A DNA stretch of 64,000 nucleotides from Parvularcula sp. IMCC14364. GTDB lineage: Bacteria; Pseudomonadota; Alphaproteobacteria; Caulobacterales; Parvularculaceae. The DNA lies in NCBI RefSeq assembly GCF_030758415.1, contig NZ_CP132334.1, positions 2,244,001 to 2,308,000 on the forward strand, read 5' to 3'. Within the stretch, counting starts at the first letter, position 1, and each line of letters starts with the position of its first letter. Below the pieces are notes generated by a model, which saw only the letters and a program-made list of their open reading frames with translations, had not been told where the DNA came from and searched no databases. Position numbers and translations under genes: made by a program. Below are positions 1 through 8,742 of this stretch, piece after piece.

Positions 1-401
1 GCCACCTGCGCGTCAAGTGTTTCCAGCTTATTGAGCGCTTGTTGATATGTCTGCCCGTCAAACTTATCATCTGGCTCGTGCAACCACGCCTCATCAGACC
101 ATTGGTGGTATTTAGCTGAAGAAAGGATCATATCACGAGGATCGCGCACAACATGAATACCGCGGAATTCCATTCGGTGCTTGATCCTTACCTTGGGAAA
201 ACGCCCATACGGATGAAAAATAATTTTTTTGTCTTTGCCTTGAGCAGCTTTCTCCAGAGTCTCCTTTCTCTCCTGGATATTATTGATCCGGGAAAGGTGT
301 ATATATTCAACGCCAATACGCGCTGCGAGCCCCTCAAAGATATTATTCATCCAGTTTGTACCGGTTTTGTGATGTGTTTTTATAGCTATATGGTATTTCA
401 T
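1..401 (-). CDS. Sulfotransferase, C-terminus outside window
   Basis: Probable PAPS-dependent sulfotransferase that would add sulfate to a glycan or other hydroxyl acceptor. The frame opens with ATG at 401 and stays open to the left edge (133 residues seen). An N-terminal KTHHKTGTNWMNN stretch matches the 5'-phosphosulfate-binding loop of the family. A later VVRDPRDMILSSAKYH stretch matches the 3'-phosphate-binding motif (RDPRD then Ser). A GAGG lies 12 bases before the ATG. It follows the second sulfotransferase on the same strand with a 93-base gap, so it is probably the last visible gene of the polysaccharide operon. Family assignment is firm; the acceptor is unknown. Confidence 0.8.
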   Translation of the reverse strand, partial: MKYHIAIKTHHKTGTNWMNNIFEGLAARIGVEYIHLSRINNIQERKETLEKAAQGKDKKIIFHPYGRFPKVRIKHRMEFRGIHVVRDPRDMILSSAKYHQWSDEAWLHEPDDKFDGQTYQQALNKLETLDAQV

Positions 402-494
402 GGATATATAGTTCCTCGACAGTTTTGCCGCCTTATATACAGCACGCAGATGTGCAAAGATAATTCAGTGCAATTATACGGAGCGCCATAGCAC

Positions 495-1373
495 TCAATC
501 TCGCCATTCTTCTGGCAGCCTGTCACCAAATCTGGACTGACAAAAATCATAAACTTCTGCATAATGATCGCGCAGTCGGCCAAAAGAGTTTTCATCAATG
601 GATTTGGTTTTAACTGAACGATTGATAACCTGATCAAAACTGGCTGGCTTAGCAGGCAACCCCAGAAATTTCTGAATGGCCGCGACAGTTTCAGAAGAAA
701 AAAGATTCTCATAAAAGCCGTAAAAGAGCATGTTTGCCGGGAACGCTTTTTCCAACTCAGTAATCGTTTTATCGTAACGCGTCCGTTCATAAAGCACACT
801 GGACTCGAAAGACTTCTCCAATTCTGCCCTGGCATCTTCAATCTTGCCTCTGGCCTGCTGATACTTAAGCTGTGACCAATGCCTGGAAGCAGGGTCACGC
901 ATTAGGAAGATTATCTTAAGTTTGATATCATGTGCGGAGAACAACGCTTCGACTTTCCGAAAATGATCCGCCTGCAGCATCATATAGGCAGGCGTGATCT
1001 CGCATAAATACTTTTGATCACTTCCGCACAGGCGGTCAAAATGATCGAGATACCCTTCCGGGCAATAGTCCATCCTTACTCGATCAATCAAGGCTTCCCT
1101 GTATGCTTTGATTCTCCTAAGACGCGATTTTCCCCCATGCACAGAGTGAGGCTTTGCCAACAGCGCCTCTGCAGTCGCCAGCTCAAAGTCACGGTTCCAG
1201 TCCCCTGACAGATGCGGCACATACCGCGTATCAAAATAATGAACTTCCTTGATTGGACTACAGGCAATTTCGTCATAGGTTCGCAGGAATTGAAACAGCC
1301 ATGATGTGCCGGCACGGGGCGCGCCGACCCCCATAATCATCGTCTTGCCGTTCAGCTTGGGATAACAGGACAT
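495..1373 (-). CDS. Sulfotransferase
   Basis: PAPS-dependent sulfotransferase of the carbohydrate (heparan-sulfate-like) type, 292 residues. The phosphosulfate loop GAPRAGTSWLFQFL is near the N-terminus and the 3'-phosphate motif IIFLMRDPASRHWSQLKYQ is mid-protein. I chose the ATG at 1373, four bases after the stop of the ABC ATPase gene. The frame can be extended to a TTG at 1424, but that adds a Lys-rich tail lying inside the ATPase gene. Its position directly behind the polysaccharide exporter genes suggests that it sulfates the exported glycan or a precursor. It is not closely similar to the partial sulfotransferase downstream, so the two may act at different positions. Confidence 0.85.
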   Translation of the reverse strand: MSCYPKLNGKTMIMGVGAPRAGTSWLFQFLRTYDEIACSPIKEVHYFDTRYVPHLSGDWNRDFELATAEALLAKPHSVHGGKSRLRRIKAYREALIDRVRMDYCPEGYLDHFDRLCGSDQKYLCEITPAYMMLQADHFRKVEALFSAHDIKLKIIFLMRDPASRHWSQLKYQQARGKIEDARAELEKSFESSVLYERTRYDKTITELEKAFPANMLFYGFYENLFSSETVAAIQKFLGLPAKPASFDQVINRSVKTKSIDENSFGRLRDHYAEVYDFCQSRFGDRLPEEWRD

Positions 1374-1377
1374 AAAG

Positions 1378-2151
1378 TCAGACTTCTTCTTTTCGATTGC
1401 GCGCGTCTTCTTCAAATCGTTCAAGTATGCTCGGATCCTGGCTGTATTCTTTCATCCCCCCCGCCTCAAGCCACAAAAAATGTGTACACAAATTTCTTAA
1501 TAAGGGAATACGATGGGAAGCGATAACAACAATGCCAGCACCTCCAACCATTGTTTTCATCCGCTCCTGTGCCTTATTTCTGAACTTGAGATCTCCAGCA
1601 CCAATCCACTCGTCCATCATCAGTATTTCCGGCTCAAAGGCTGTTGCTGTCGAGAATGCCAATCGCATAACCATACCGCGAGAATAAGTCCGCACAGGCA
1701 TGAACAGATATTCACCAAGGCCGCTGAACTCGGCGATGTCAGGCACGCGCTCCTCAGCTTCTGCTCTGGTCATACCCTGTATAAGCCCACTGAGTATGAT
1801 GTTCTGAATACCAGTTGCTTCCATTTTCATACCGATACCCACATTGAACAATGCAGATACTACCCCCTCAGAAGTCACCGACCCATGAGTAGGCGGCACA
1901 ATGCCGGCCATAACTTGCAACAAAGTGGTCTTGCCCGCACCATTATGACCGACAATACCAAGCCTGTCCCCGCCTGATAAAGAAAGAGAAATACCCTTAA
2001 GTGCCTCAACCCCCCCTTTTTTGCCACTGGCAAAGTTACCCCCAAGCGTACTGTCACTTTTGAGATTAAGCCTGTTAGCAACCACCGACTTGAAGCCGAG
2101 CGCTGGATAAATCAATGCCACATTATCAAGACAAACACTGGGCATCATCAT
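1378..2151 (-). CDS. Polysaccharide ABC exporter, ATP-binding subunit
   Basis: Nucleotide-binding subunit of an ABC-2 exporter of the KpsT/Wzt/TagH type, energising export of a lipid-linked polysaccharide across the inner membrane. Walker A is GHNGAGKTT (residues 69-77), the signature is YSRGMVMRLAFS, and Walker B is EILMMDEW. At 257 residues it lacks the extra C-terminal carbohydrate-binding domain found in Wzt proteins that recognise a capped chain end, so it resembles KpsT more. The ATG at 2151 overlaps the permease stop by four bases (ATGA), which implies translational coupling. Confidence 0.92.
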   Translation of the reverse strand: MMMPSVCLDNVALIYPALGFKSVVANRLNLKSDSTLGGNFASGKKGGVEALKGISLSLSGGDRLGIVGHNGAGKTTLLQVMAGIVPPTHGSVTSEGVVSALFNVGIGMKMEATGIQNIILSGLIQGMTRAEAEERVPDIAEFSGLGEYLFMPVRTYSRGMVMRLAFSTATAFEPEILMMDEWIGAGDLKFRNKAQERMKTMVGGAGIVVIASHRIPLLRNLCTHFLWLEAGGMKEYSQDPSILERFEEDARNRKEEV

Positions 2152-2978
2152 ATCCAGAAAATTATTTTACGGCGGCACAGCGCATAAAGGGTTACGCCCA
2201 ACGCCCAACCGACAACAGTTATGCAAAGGACAACAATCCAGCTCCCAACAGGTACTTCACCCCGCAGGATTGGTTCACGGAAGATCTCGAGATAGTGCGT
2301 AAAAGGGTTCCACCAAACATATTCTCCTAATCTACCCATAGAAGTAGGTACCCATAAGATGGGAGTCAGGAACAGCATGATGCGCATTACAGAACTTATG
2401 AAATGCTGCAAATCCCTGAATCGAGCGCAAATGCATCCCAAGAACAAATGCACCCATACTGCATTGATAATAAAAATCAGGAGTGCCGGAATCGTCCAGA
2501 ACATTACGGGGGTTATATCCACGCCCTGCCAGACCACAACGGCTGCAACAATAATAGAACTGAAGAAAAAAGTAACAAGGTTGCCAGTAATGCTCTGAAA
2601 TATAAAAACCGATATAGGTATTTTTGTCCCCTTGAGCCAATTGCTTGAGGACATGAAAATAACACATCCCTCACTTATTGAGCCAGTTATAAACTGCCAA
2701 ACAAGAAATCCAGAGCACAGAAATACGGCGAACGAAATATCCTGCACATTTGACAACCGCTCAAAAATAACAACCTTGACGAGAACGAACATACCAAATG
2801 AGAGAAATAGCCACGCAACGCCAAAAACGGTGCGCTGATACCTCTGCCTTAAATCTTCCTTGGACAAAGCCGTCCAGAGGCGCCACTGGAGAAGACCACT
2901 CCAGATGTCATCTCTCAGCACCTCCCAGAGAGGGTTGCTTTTCCGTGTAACAATTTCTGATGCGCTTGTCTCAGCCAC
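2148..2978 (-). CDS. Polysaccharide ABC exporter, permease subunit
   Basis: ABC-2 type permease (KpsM/Wzm/RfbA family), 276 residues. A hydrophilic N-terminus (residues 1-45) ending in LRQRYQRTVFGVAWLF, typical of the family, is followed by about six hydrophobic segments. These include VWQFITGSISEGCVIF, the WTIPALLIFIINAVWVHLFL region and a C-terminal SWIVVLCITVVGWALGVTLY helix. It forms the membrane channel with the ATPase encoded directly downstream (ATGA overlap). The gene starts 27 bases after the giant glycosyltransferase gene, so biosynthesis and export appear to be on one transcript. Confidence 0.92.
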   Translation of the reverse strand: MAETSASEIVTRKSNPLWEVLRDDIWSGLLQWRLWTALSKEDLRQRYQRTVFGVAWLFLSFGMFVLVKVVIFERLSNVQDISFAVFLCSGFLVWQFITGSISEGCVIFMSSSNWLKGTKIPISVFIFQSITGNLVTFFFSSIIVAAVVVWQGVDITPVMFWTIPALLIFIINAVWVHLFLGCICARFRDLQHFISSVMRIMLFLTPILWVPTSMGRLGEYVWWNPFTHYLEIFREPILRGEVPVGSWIVVLCITVVGWALGVTLYALCRRKIIFWI

Positions 2979-3005
2979 ACATGATCTCCGGTAAGTAGGC
3001 AGGCA

Positions 3006-6000
3006 TCACCCAGCAAATGAGGCTGGCTTGATATTTCTGAAAACGATTGTTCGCCAACTTTGGCCGACAAGCGTCATATCAGGATGGCTTTTAACTTCTT
3101 CATCGACAAATTTTTTGACATCCGGCCATTCATCCGCACCATAATCATCAAAAATGATGTAGCCTCCCCGCTTCACCAGAGGGGCGTAATTCTCGAAGTC
3201 GAGTTTGATGCTGGTATAGGCATGATCCGCGTCAATAACGATGACATCATACCGATCATCTGATGCCTCACGTATGGCAGAGTCTTCATGACTGTACCGC
3301 TTGATCAAGGTGTAATCGTGGTCGGAAACATGCATGGCCTGCATATTCTGACGCAGGTTGCTTTCGCCAACCTTCAGACCCGTCAGGATATCCGAAGCAT
3401 CGTTACCATAATACCCGTCGAGAGGGTCGATCATGGTCAGCTTTACTGTATCAAACCTGTCCCGGCAATGATCATAAATGGCACCAGCACCGACACCAAA
3501 TAGCGTGCCTATCTCCAGAACACTCAAACTCCTGCCCCGCACGGAACCGGCGACGAGAGAGCGCAAAACCGCATCCTGAATATCCGTCGCCACCCTTCCC
3601 CTGGAAGAAGATTCAAGTTCGCATATTCTTTTGGCTGCATAATAGAGGTTCTTGTCTTCCAGTTTCAGCCCTAGAGAACCTGCCCATTTCTCCTTGATTT
3701 CGGCAACATCGCGCGGTGTCAACGCCCGGTCAAAAGAGTTGAAGTTAATATCATTCTGCGTGGCAACGTGACTGAAAGCATCAACTTTCTCAGTCAGCAC
3801 GTGGATATCAGCGCCCGTCTTTTCTAGTTCACCAACCTGAGTGACAAGGGATTGACGCCGTGATTTTTCCTCAGCCACTGTGAGATTGAGGTTCTCAATG
3901 TCCTTCGTAACATCCGCCTCCATCTGTGTTATCCGGTCAGATAGGTAGTCTGTTATTTCATCGAATGACGAGTTCTTGTTCAGGAGTTCATTAAGCTGCG
4001 CGCGTATCTCCCCTTCCAGTTGAGCAACATGGTCCTGACTGGATAAGTCTTCCATACGCCCCTGCAAGAGGCTGATTTTCTCAGCAACGTCAGCAACCTG
4101 CCTGCGCGACTCGGCCTGAAACTCAGAGATGCGATCCTGCTCAACAGAGTCAGATACTCTTTTCTCTAACGCCGCAAGCTCACCAGACATATTCTGCAAC
4201 TTTTGGGCGACATCATTTTCCAGTGTGCTTAGCTGATTGCCGTCGGATTTCTGCTCCAGTGAATTGCGCAACTTCTCTAGCGCCTGCTCAAGGCTTGCCT
4301 GCCTTTCAGACAGATCATTTGCAAACCTGTTTTCGATGTCAGACAGCTTGCTCTCAAGATCGGAAGTATCATTTCTGGCCTTGGCTGACAGGATGCTTTC
4401 CAGTTCAGAAACCAGCGCCATGCCTGCCTTCTGATCCAGCTCATTATAGACGTTGGCAACCTCATGACGGAAAGCCTCAATATCTTCGCTGCCCAGTTTG
4501 CTTTCGAGGCTATTGGCAATCTGAGCTGCTGTGTCGTCGAGAAATGTTTCGAAGTCAGTGATTTTACTTTCCTGCGCTATTTGTACCGCACGCAAACTTT
4601 CCTGCGCGACTTGCGCGGAATCCAGAAGTTCACGAAGTGACTGCAACTCAAGCGTCAACTGTGTTCTGGCAGAAGCATTCGCGGCTTCCAGTTTTCGCTG
4701 TTCACTGGCCAGCCGCTGCACGACAGGGGTCGGCGCACGCGCAGCAATCTCTGACCGGAGGGTGCTGGTCAGGTTCTGAAAGTGTTGGGTGATACGGCGC
4801 TTTGTGTAGAGAAAGCCAAAGGCAACCCCACCGGCAAAACCCGCAAGAACCAGTCCGGCAAGAACGAGCCAGGGCCAGGGCGTTGACCCAAGCGGCGTCA
4901 GGAACGCAAGGCCAAGCGTTAGCAGCAACGCACCACCATATAAAAGGAACAGCGGAAAACGCCGTTTGAGAATGTCTTTCGACAACCTCATTCCCTTGGC
5001 TATGATTGGACGAAATCTGGCAGGCAAAAACTGTAGTAACATCGTCCCGGGCGTTCTGGCTGCCGTTCGAGTTTCCCCTCTAGGTGATTTTGCCTCCCGA
5101 ACTGCAGCTGAAGACTGCACAGAAGAATCTGTACGGACGGTATTTTGAGCTGGCTTAGCGGGCGTCACCGCGGGCTGTTGGGAGACTGTGTCTGTCATCA
5201 TGCCGCGCTCTGCTGCCACGGAAGAAGCTTCACCATCCAGAATATCAAAAGCAGGAATAACCTCAACAACGCCCCCCTTCTCAACATCTTCAAACCGGCA
5301 GAAATCAAGCGCATCCACTTTGGAGTCGAGATTGGCATTCAGAATTTGTGCGCCCTGCTCCATCACGGGGCCTGCCACCTCACGCCACGCATCCAGATGA
5401 ATATTTCTGTTTGGATTGGGAATATTATACTTGTCGCCCTTGCGTTGATAACCCTTGAAAAAATAATTGGGATTTTCTTTTTCCTCAACGATTTCAAGTT
5501 CTGTCCCGACACCGACTTCCTTGGCACCGTCCACAACCTCTTTGTAATTACAATCAACACCAAGAACATAGATGTTCCGGTAGCCAAGCATAGCGGCGAA
5601 AGCTGCTGTATGGCTACCAGTAGTGATTGTCGGTGCCTGTAGGACGGCAGAGTAACGCTTTAACTCATCAAAATTCAGCACACGTTCCTGATTTTTGACA
5701 GCACCGATCTCCTCAATGAGGTTTTGCCGTAACATGAAGAGGCGAATGCCTGTCTTGTGAGATGTTTCAATCAGTCTTTTGATTTCAGCTTTGTGGCTCA
5801 ACCCGACGACGAGATCGAGACAGCAATAATACTGTGGGTACCAGTTAATTTCGTCCCAGTAGCGGTAGGCAGCGTTCATGCCGAAAACGTCAGTCACCTT
5901 GAACCGGTCAAAATCAAACCCGGCAAGAGAGGGTCCATTGCCCAAAACGACAGCAGGTTTGGTCGCAGGGGATCCAATAAATTTGAGACCTGTTGTGTTC

Positions 6001-7886
6001 AGAAACAGGCCCCTGTGTTGCATCATGGCAGCTGCACTGTTTCGATAAAATTCAGGTATCTCCGTAGACACCTGATAATCCTGATTATCACTACCAGACT
6101 TCCAGCGCGACTTTGAAGAGGCAGAAGACAGGTTGTCAGCGACACAAAATTCCTGTGCGGAGCGATATGGCGCCTTGTGCCGGGCTGCCAGTATGGAAAT
6201 GATCGCCTGATCATGGCGGTGACCAAAATAGCCAAAAAGTTCACGTATCTTTGAAGGCGACAGCGTTGCCTGCCAGGCCTTGTCCTCAACTGCCCGGTTG
6301 CGCTCATCTGACGTTCCGCCATCGCGGCGCTGGTAAACCGGCGGCTCGGGATGCTTGTCCCCGGCCAGAATTTCCGGCTGCAGAGAATAGTCAAAGGCTT
6401 CCTGAAAGAGGTTACTGTACCGCCCACCAACCTTGTACCCCAGAAAACCAGCCCGCAAATGCGGCGCCATCAATTCTTCTGCGCTCGCCTGCATACCCGC
6501 AACGCAAGCATCTGACGTGAATGTCGAGTTCCACACCGGCCAGATGCTCTTATCGCTATGATCAACCAAGAGAATATCGTGCTCTTCAATTTCCGAAAAG
6601 CAGGTCTGCATGTCAGACAGGGGATAGATACCAGCATCCATCCAGACGACATTATCCCCCGCTTCCAGATAATGCCGGGCATGCCAGATCGCGTAAGCCT
6701 TGAAACCATAAGTCTGTACAGAGAAATAATCTTCAAAGAACGGCGCAGCCTGCCTGTCAAAATCCAGCACAAACACATTTTCAAGCGAGTGAAGAATATC
6801 TCTTTGTGCCTGTGTGAGGCCAAGATCGTAGACAAAAGCCGGATATGGTTTTTCATGATACTTTTGCAGACCCGCAATCATGGTCAGGCCACTGGCAAAA
6901 AAACCCTCGTCAAATGAAGAAATATAGACGCGATTTGTGCTGATGAGATTTTGTGACCGCACATATTTCAGCGTCTCAAGTGAGTCCGGCAGATGCGCCA
7001 TGCTGAACAGGCTTGAAAGGCTTTGCTTGTCACCATTATACGCCATGAAAACTTCCTTACGCTTTCCTCCGAGGTTGGAGGAGGACTTCCAGTTATCTCT
7101 AACGATTCCATCAGAACCATCTGTCAGACACCGAGCCAGTTTATCGATCCACTGATAGCTGGCAAACCCGTAATAGTCTTTGCTGGTGCGGGTTGTCTGT
7201 TCGAGGGAGACCGCTCTATTCCCTATTGTTTTCGAATCCTGATGGAGTGTGGCCTGCGTAAACTTTCTGTCGACATGCACGAAAGTTTTACCCGCATGGA
7301 CCGCACGCAGCCAATATTCATAATCAAAACAGTAACTCAAATCTTCACGGCAGGGCCCGATATCCGTGAAAACTTCCCGTCTGAAAAAGTTGGCAGGCTG
7401 CAAGATACCGACTGAATTCATCAGGCGGCTGCGTAACATATCAGGTTCGGCGTTGATGTAGACATCCTGCAGATAAACACCGTGCTGGTCCAGAAACTCA
7501 CCGCCACCGTAAATGAAATCGGCTTCCGGGTGCTCATGAAAATACCGAGCAACGTCGCGCAAGACATTCTCGTCAATGAAGAAATCATCCGTATTCAACC
7601 AGGTTATGATGTCGCCTGTTGCTTGAGCGAAGCCACGATTGATGACATCCATCTGCCCTTTGTCCTTTTCGACCATGAGGTGAACCCACGGCTTACCCGC
7701 TGCATAAGAACGCAACTTATCGGCTGTCCCATCCGAGGAGACGCTATCCATGATAATGTGCTCGTGTGGCAACGAGCTTTGCGTCGCAACACTTTGCAAG
7801 CATTTATCAACGAACTCAGCCTGATTATAGCTGGGGGTGACGATCGAGATGGTGGGTAGTTTTGTCATAAATACACCATCCCTCAT
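3006..7886 (-). CDS. Multidomain glycosyltransferase/coiled-coil/methyltransferase
   Basis: A 1626-residue membrane protein with at least six parts. Residues about 10-280 are a family 2 glycosyltransferase (ISIVTPSYNQAEFVDKCL; WLNTDDFF as the DxD region). Residues 317-560 look like another GT-A-type transferase (NVVWMDAGIYPLSDM). Residues 645-850 resemble DUF115/Maf and GT42 sialyltransferases (VVLGNGPSLAGFDFDRF, then TTGSHTAAFAAMLGYRNIY). Residues about 979-1030 are two membrane segments. Residues 1032-1390 are a long heptad-rich coiled coil. Residues 1450-1620 are a class I SAM methyltransferase (VLEIGTLFGVGAGAIY; VIVIDADHAY; GGYIIFDDYG). The ATG at 7886 overlaps the upstream stop (ATGA); an ATG at 7868 is the alternative. 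It lies just before the ABC exporter genes. I infer a scaffold that builds and perhaps caps the chain before export; this is untested. Confidence 0.8.
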   Translation of the reverse strand: MRDGVFMTKLPTISIVTPSYNQAEFVDKCLQSVATQSSLPHEHIIMDSVSSDGTADKLRSYAAGKPWVHLMVEKDKGQMDVINRGFAQATGDIITWLNTDDFFIDENVLRDVARYFHEHPEADFIYGGGEFLDQHGVYLQDVYINAEPDMLRSRLMNSVGILQPANFFRREVFTDIGPCREDLSYCFDYEYWLRAVHAGKTFVHVDRKFTQATLHQDSKTIGNRAVSLEQTTRTSKDYYGFASYQWIDKLARCLTDGSDGIVRDNWKSSSNLGGKRKEVFMAYNGDKQSLSSLFSMAHLPDSLETLKYVRSQNLISTNRVYISSFDEGFFASGLTMIAGLQKYHEKPYPAFVYDLGLTQAQRDILHSLENVFVLDFDRQAAPFFEDYFSVQTYGFKAYAIWHARHYLEAGDNVVWMDAGIYPLSDMQTCFSEIEEHDILLVDHSDKSIWPVWNSTFTSDACVAGMQASAEELMAPHLRAGFLGYKVGGRYSNLFQEAFDYSLQPEILAGDKHPEPPVYQRRDGGTSDERNRAVEDKAWQATLSPSKIRELFGYFGHRHDQAIISILAARHKAPYRSAQEFCVADNLSSASSKSRWKSGSDNQDYQVSTEIPEFYRNSAAAMMQHRGLFLNTTGLKFIGSPATKPAVVLGNGPSLAGFDFDRFKVTDVFGMNAAYRYWDEINWYPQYYCCLDLVVGLSHKAEIKRLIETSHKTGIRLFMLRQNLIEEIGAVKNQERVLNFDELKRYSAVLQAPTITTGSHTAAFAAMLGYRNIYVLGVDCNYKEVVDGAKEVGVGTELEIVEEKENPNYFFKGYQRKGDKYNIPNPNRNIHLDAWREVAGPVMEQGAQILNANLDSKVDALDFCRFEDVEKGGVVEVIPAFDILDGEASSVAAERGMMTDTVSQQPAVTPAKPAQNTVRTDSSVQSSAAVREAKSPRGETRTAARTPGTMLLQFLPARFRPIIAKGMRLSKDILKRRFPLFLLYGGALLLTLGLAFLTPLGSTPWPWLVLAGLVLAGFAGGVAFGFLYTKRRITQHFQNLTSTLRSEIAARAPTPVVQRLASEQRKLEAANASARTQLTLELQSLRELLDSAQVAQESLRAVQIAQESKITDFETFLDDTAAQIANSLESKLGSEDIEAFRHEVANVYNELDQKAGMALVSELESILSAKARNDTSDLESKLSDIENRFANDLSERQASLEQALEKLRNSLEQKSDGNQLSTLENDVAQKLQNMSGELAALEKRVSDSVEQDRISEFQAESRRQVADVAEKISLLQGRMEDLSSQDHVAQLEGEIRAQLNELLNKNSSFDEITDYLSDRITQMEADVTKDIENLNLTVAEEKSRRQSLVTQVGELEKTGADIHVLTEKVDAFSHVATQNDINFNSFDRALTPRDVAEIKEKWAGSLGLKLEDKNLYYAAKRICELESSSRGRVATDIQDAVLRSLVAGSVRGRSLSVLEIGTLFGVGAGAIYDHCRDRFDTVKLTMIDPLDGYYGNDASDILTGLKVGESNLRQNMQAMHVSDHDYTLIKRYSHEDSAIREASDDRYDVIVIDADHAYTSIKLDFENYAPLVKRGGYIIFDDYGADEWPDVKKFVDEEVKSHPDMTLVGQSWRTIVFRNIKPASFAG

Positions 7887-8545
7887 GAAACCCGCCGGGC
7901 GGCATAGATCAGGCAGACATTCTGTGCCTGCATGCGCAATTCGGCCATATTGGGGCTGGCTTTATACAACTCGAACAGGGCCGCGTCCGACGTCGACGCC
8001 ATGTCTGGCTGAAAGAGAGGCTCGGGGCCCATTACATTACCCACCGGCTCAACCCCGCCGCGCTGAAAAGACTGATGAAATGCAGCAAAACGGTCCAGCC
8101 AGAATGGTGTGGGCGTCGGTGCGATATAAAATTGCAGGGCATGGATCATCACACCGCCCGGCCGCAACATATCCCGGCACACATCAAGTGCCTCGGCAAT
8201 TTCTGAACTGCCAAACTTCTCGAACTCACCGCAAGAAAACAGCAGATCAAAAGCGATCTCGGCCCCAGATACCCGTTCATCCCCGCTCTTTGAGCCAGAA
8301 TATACTGAAACTTTCTCGATTTTCGTTTGCTGCATTTGAAGCGAGTAGGTTTCATTGTGGCGGATCAAACCATCCAGCAGGGATTTTTCACCCGGATTTA
8401 TTTCCGCAACACTTGCCATTTCGATACCACTCAGGAAATCCTGCACGGCTATCTGCTGGTAAAAGCTCATATTGAGACCTGCCGGAGACAACCCAGTCTG
8501 TTCCGCTGCGCGGAATGACTCATATTTTCTCACAAAATCAAGCAT
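7883..8545 (-). CDS. SAM methyltransferase-like protein
   Basis: A 220-residue cytoplasmic protein with the pattern of a divergent class I SAM-dependent methyltransferase. ASVAEINPGEKSLLDGL would be a degenerate cofactor-binding loop. FDLLFSCGEFEKFGSSEIAE followed by CRDMLRPGGVMIHA matches the usual strand-4 and post-strand-5 pattern ending in LxPGG. The canonical GxGxG loop is missing, so activity is uncertain. It overlaps the next gene by four bases (ATGA), which couples it to the giant glycosyltransferase. It may methylate the glycan or a sugar intermediate, or may only retain the fold. Confidence 0.6.
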   Translation of the reverse strand: MLDFVRKYESFRAAEQTGLSPAGLNMSFYQQIAVQDFLSGIEMASVAEINPGEKSLLDGLIRHNETYSLQMQQTKIEKVSVYSGSKSGDERVSGAEIAFDLLFSCGEFEKFGSSEIAEALDVCRDMLRPGGVMIHALQFYIAPTPTPFWLDRFAAFHQSFQRGGVEPVGNVMGPEPLFQPDMASTSDAALFELYKASPNMAELRMQAQNVCLIYAARRVS

Positions 8546-8693
8546 TTACGGGCAATTCTTGTCCAAGGGCACAATCTGGCTGACCAATCATCAGCGCGAA
8601 ATATCGGCCACTCGTAAAGCCTCACAAAGGTCTTCGCAACCGCAATCCTTTAAGAATGATACCAAACCTCGTGCCCAACAAAAGATGCCAAAA

Positions 8694-8727
8694 TCCGGAA
8701 CGCAAAAAATGCGTCTTAAAAACCGGA
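8694..8727 (-). terminator. Possible hairpin after the MBOAT gene
   Basis: In the 197-base gap between the MBOAT and methyltransferase-like genes, two nested inverted repeats can pair: an outer TCCGG/CCGGA and an inner ACGCA/TGCGT with an all-T loop. There is no clean T-run after the stem, so this may be an attenuator or processing site rather than a full terminator. The rest of the gap holds nothing I recognise. Confidence 0.3.
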
Positions 8728-8742
8728 TCCCCAGCAAAGTGG

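Noticed and set aside
153-491. Open plus-strand frame of 112 codons
   Set aside because: It is antisense to the sulfotransferase that runs off the left edge, whose reading has both family motifs; the plus frame shows none.
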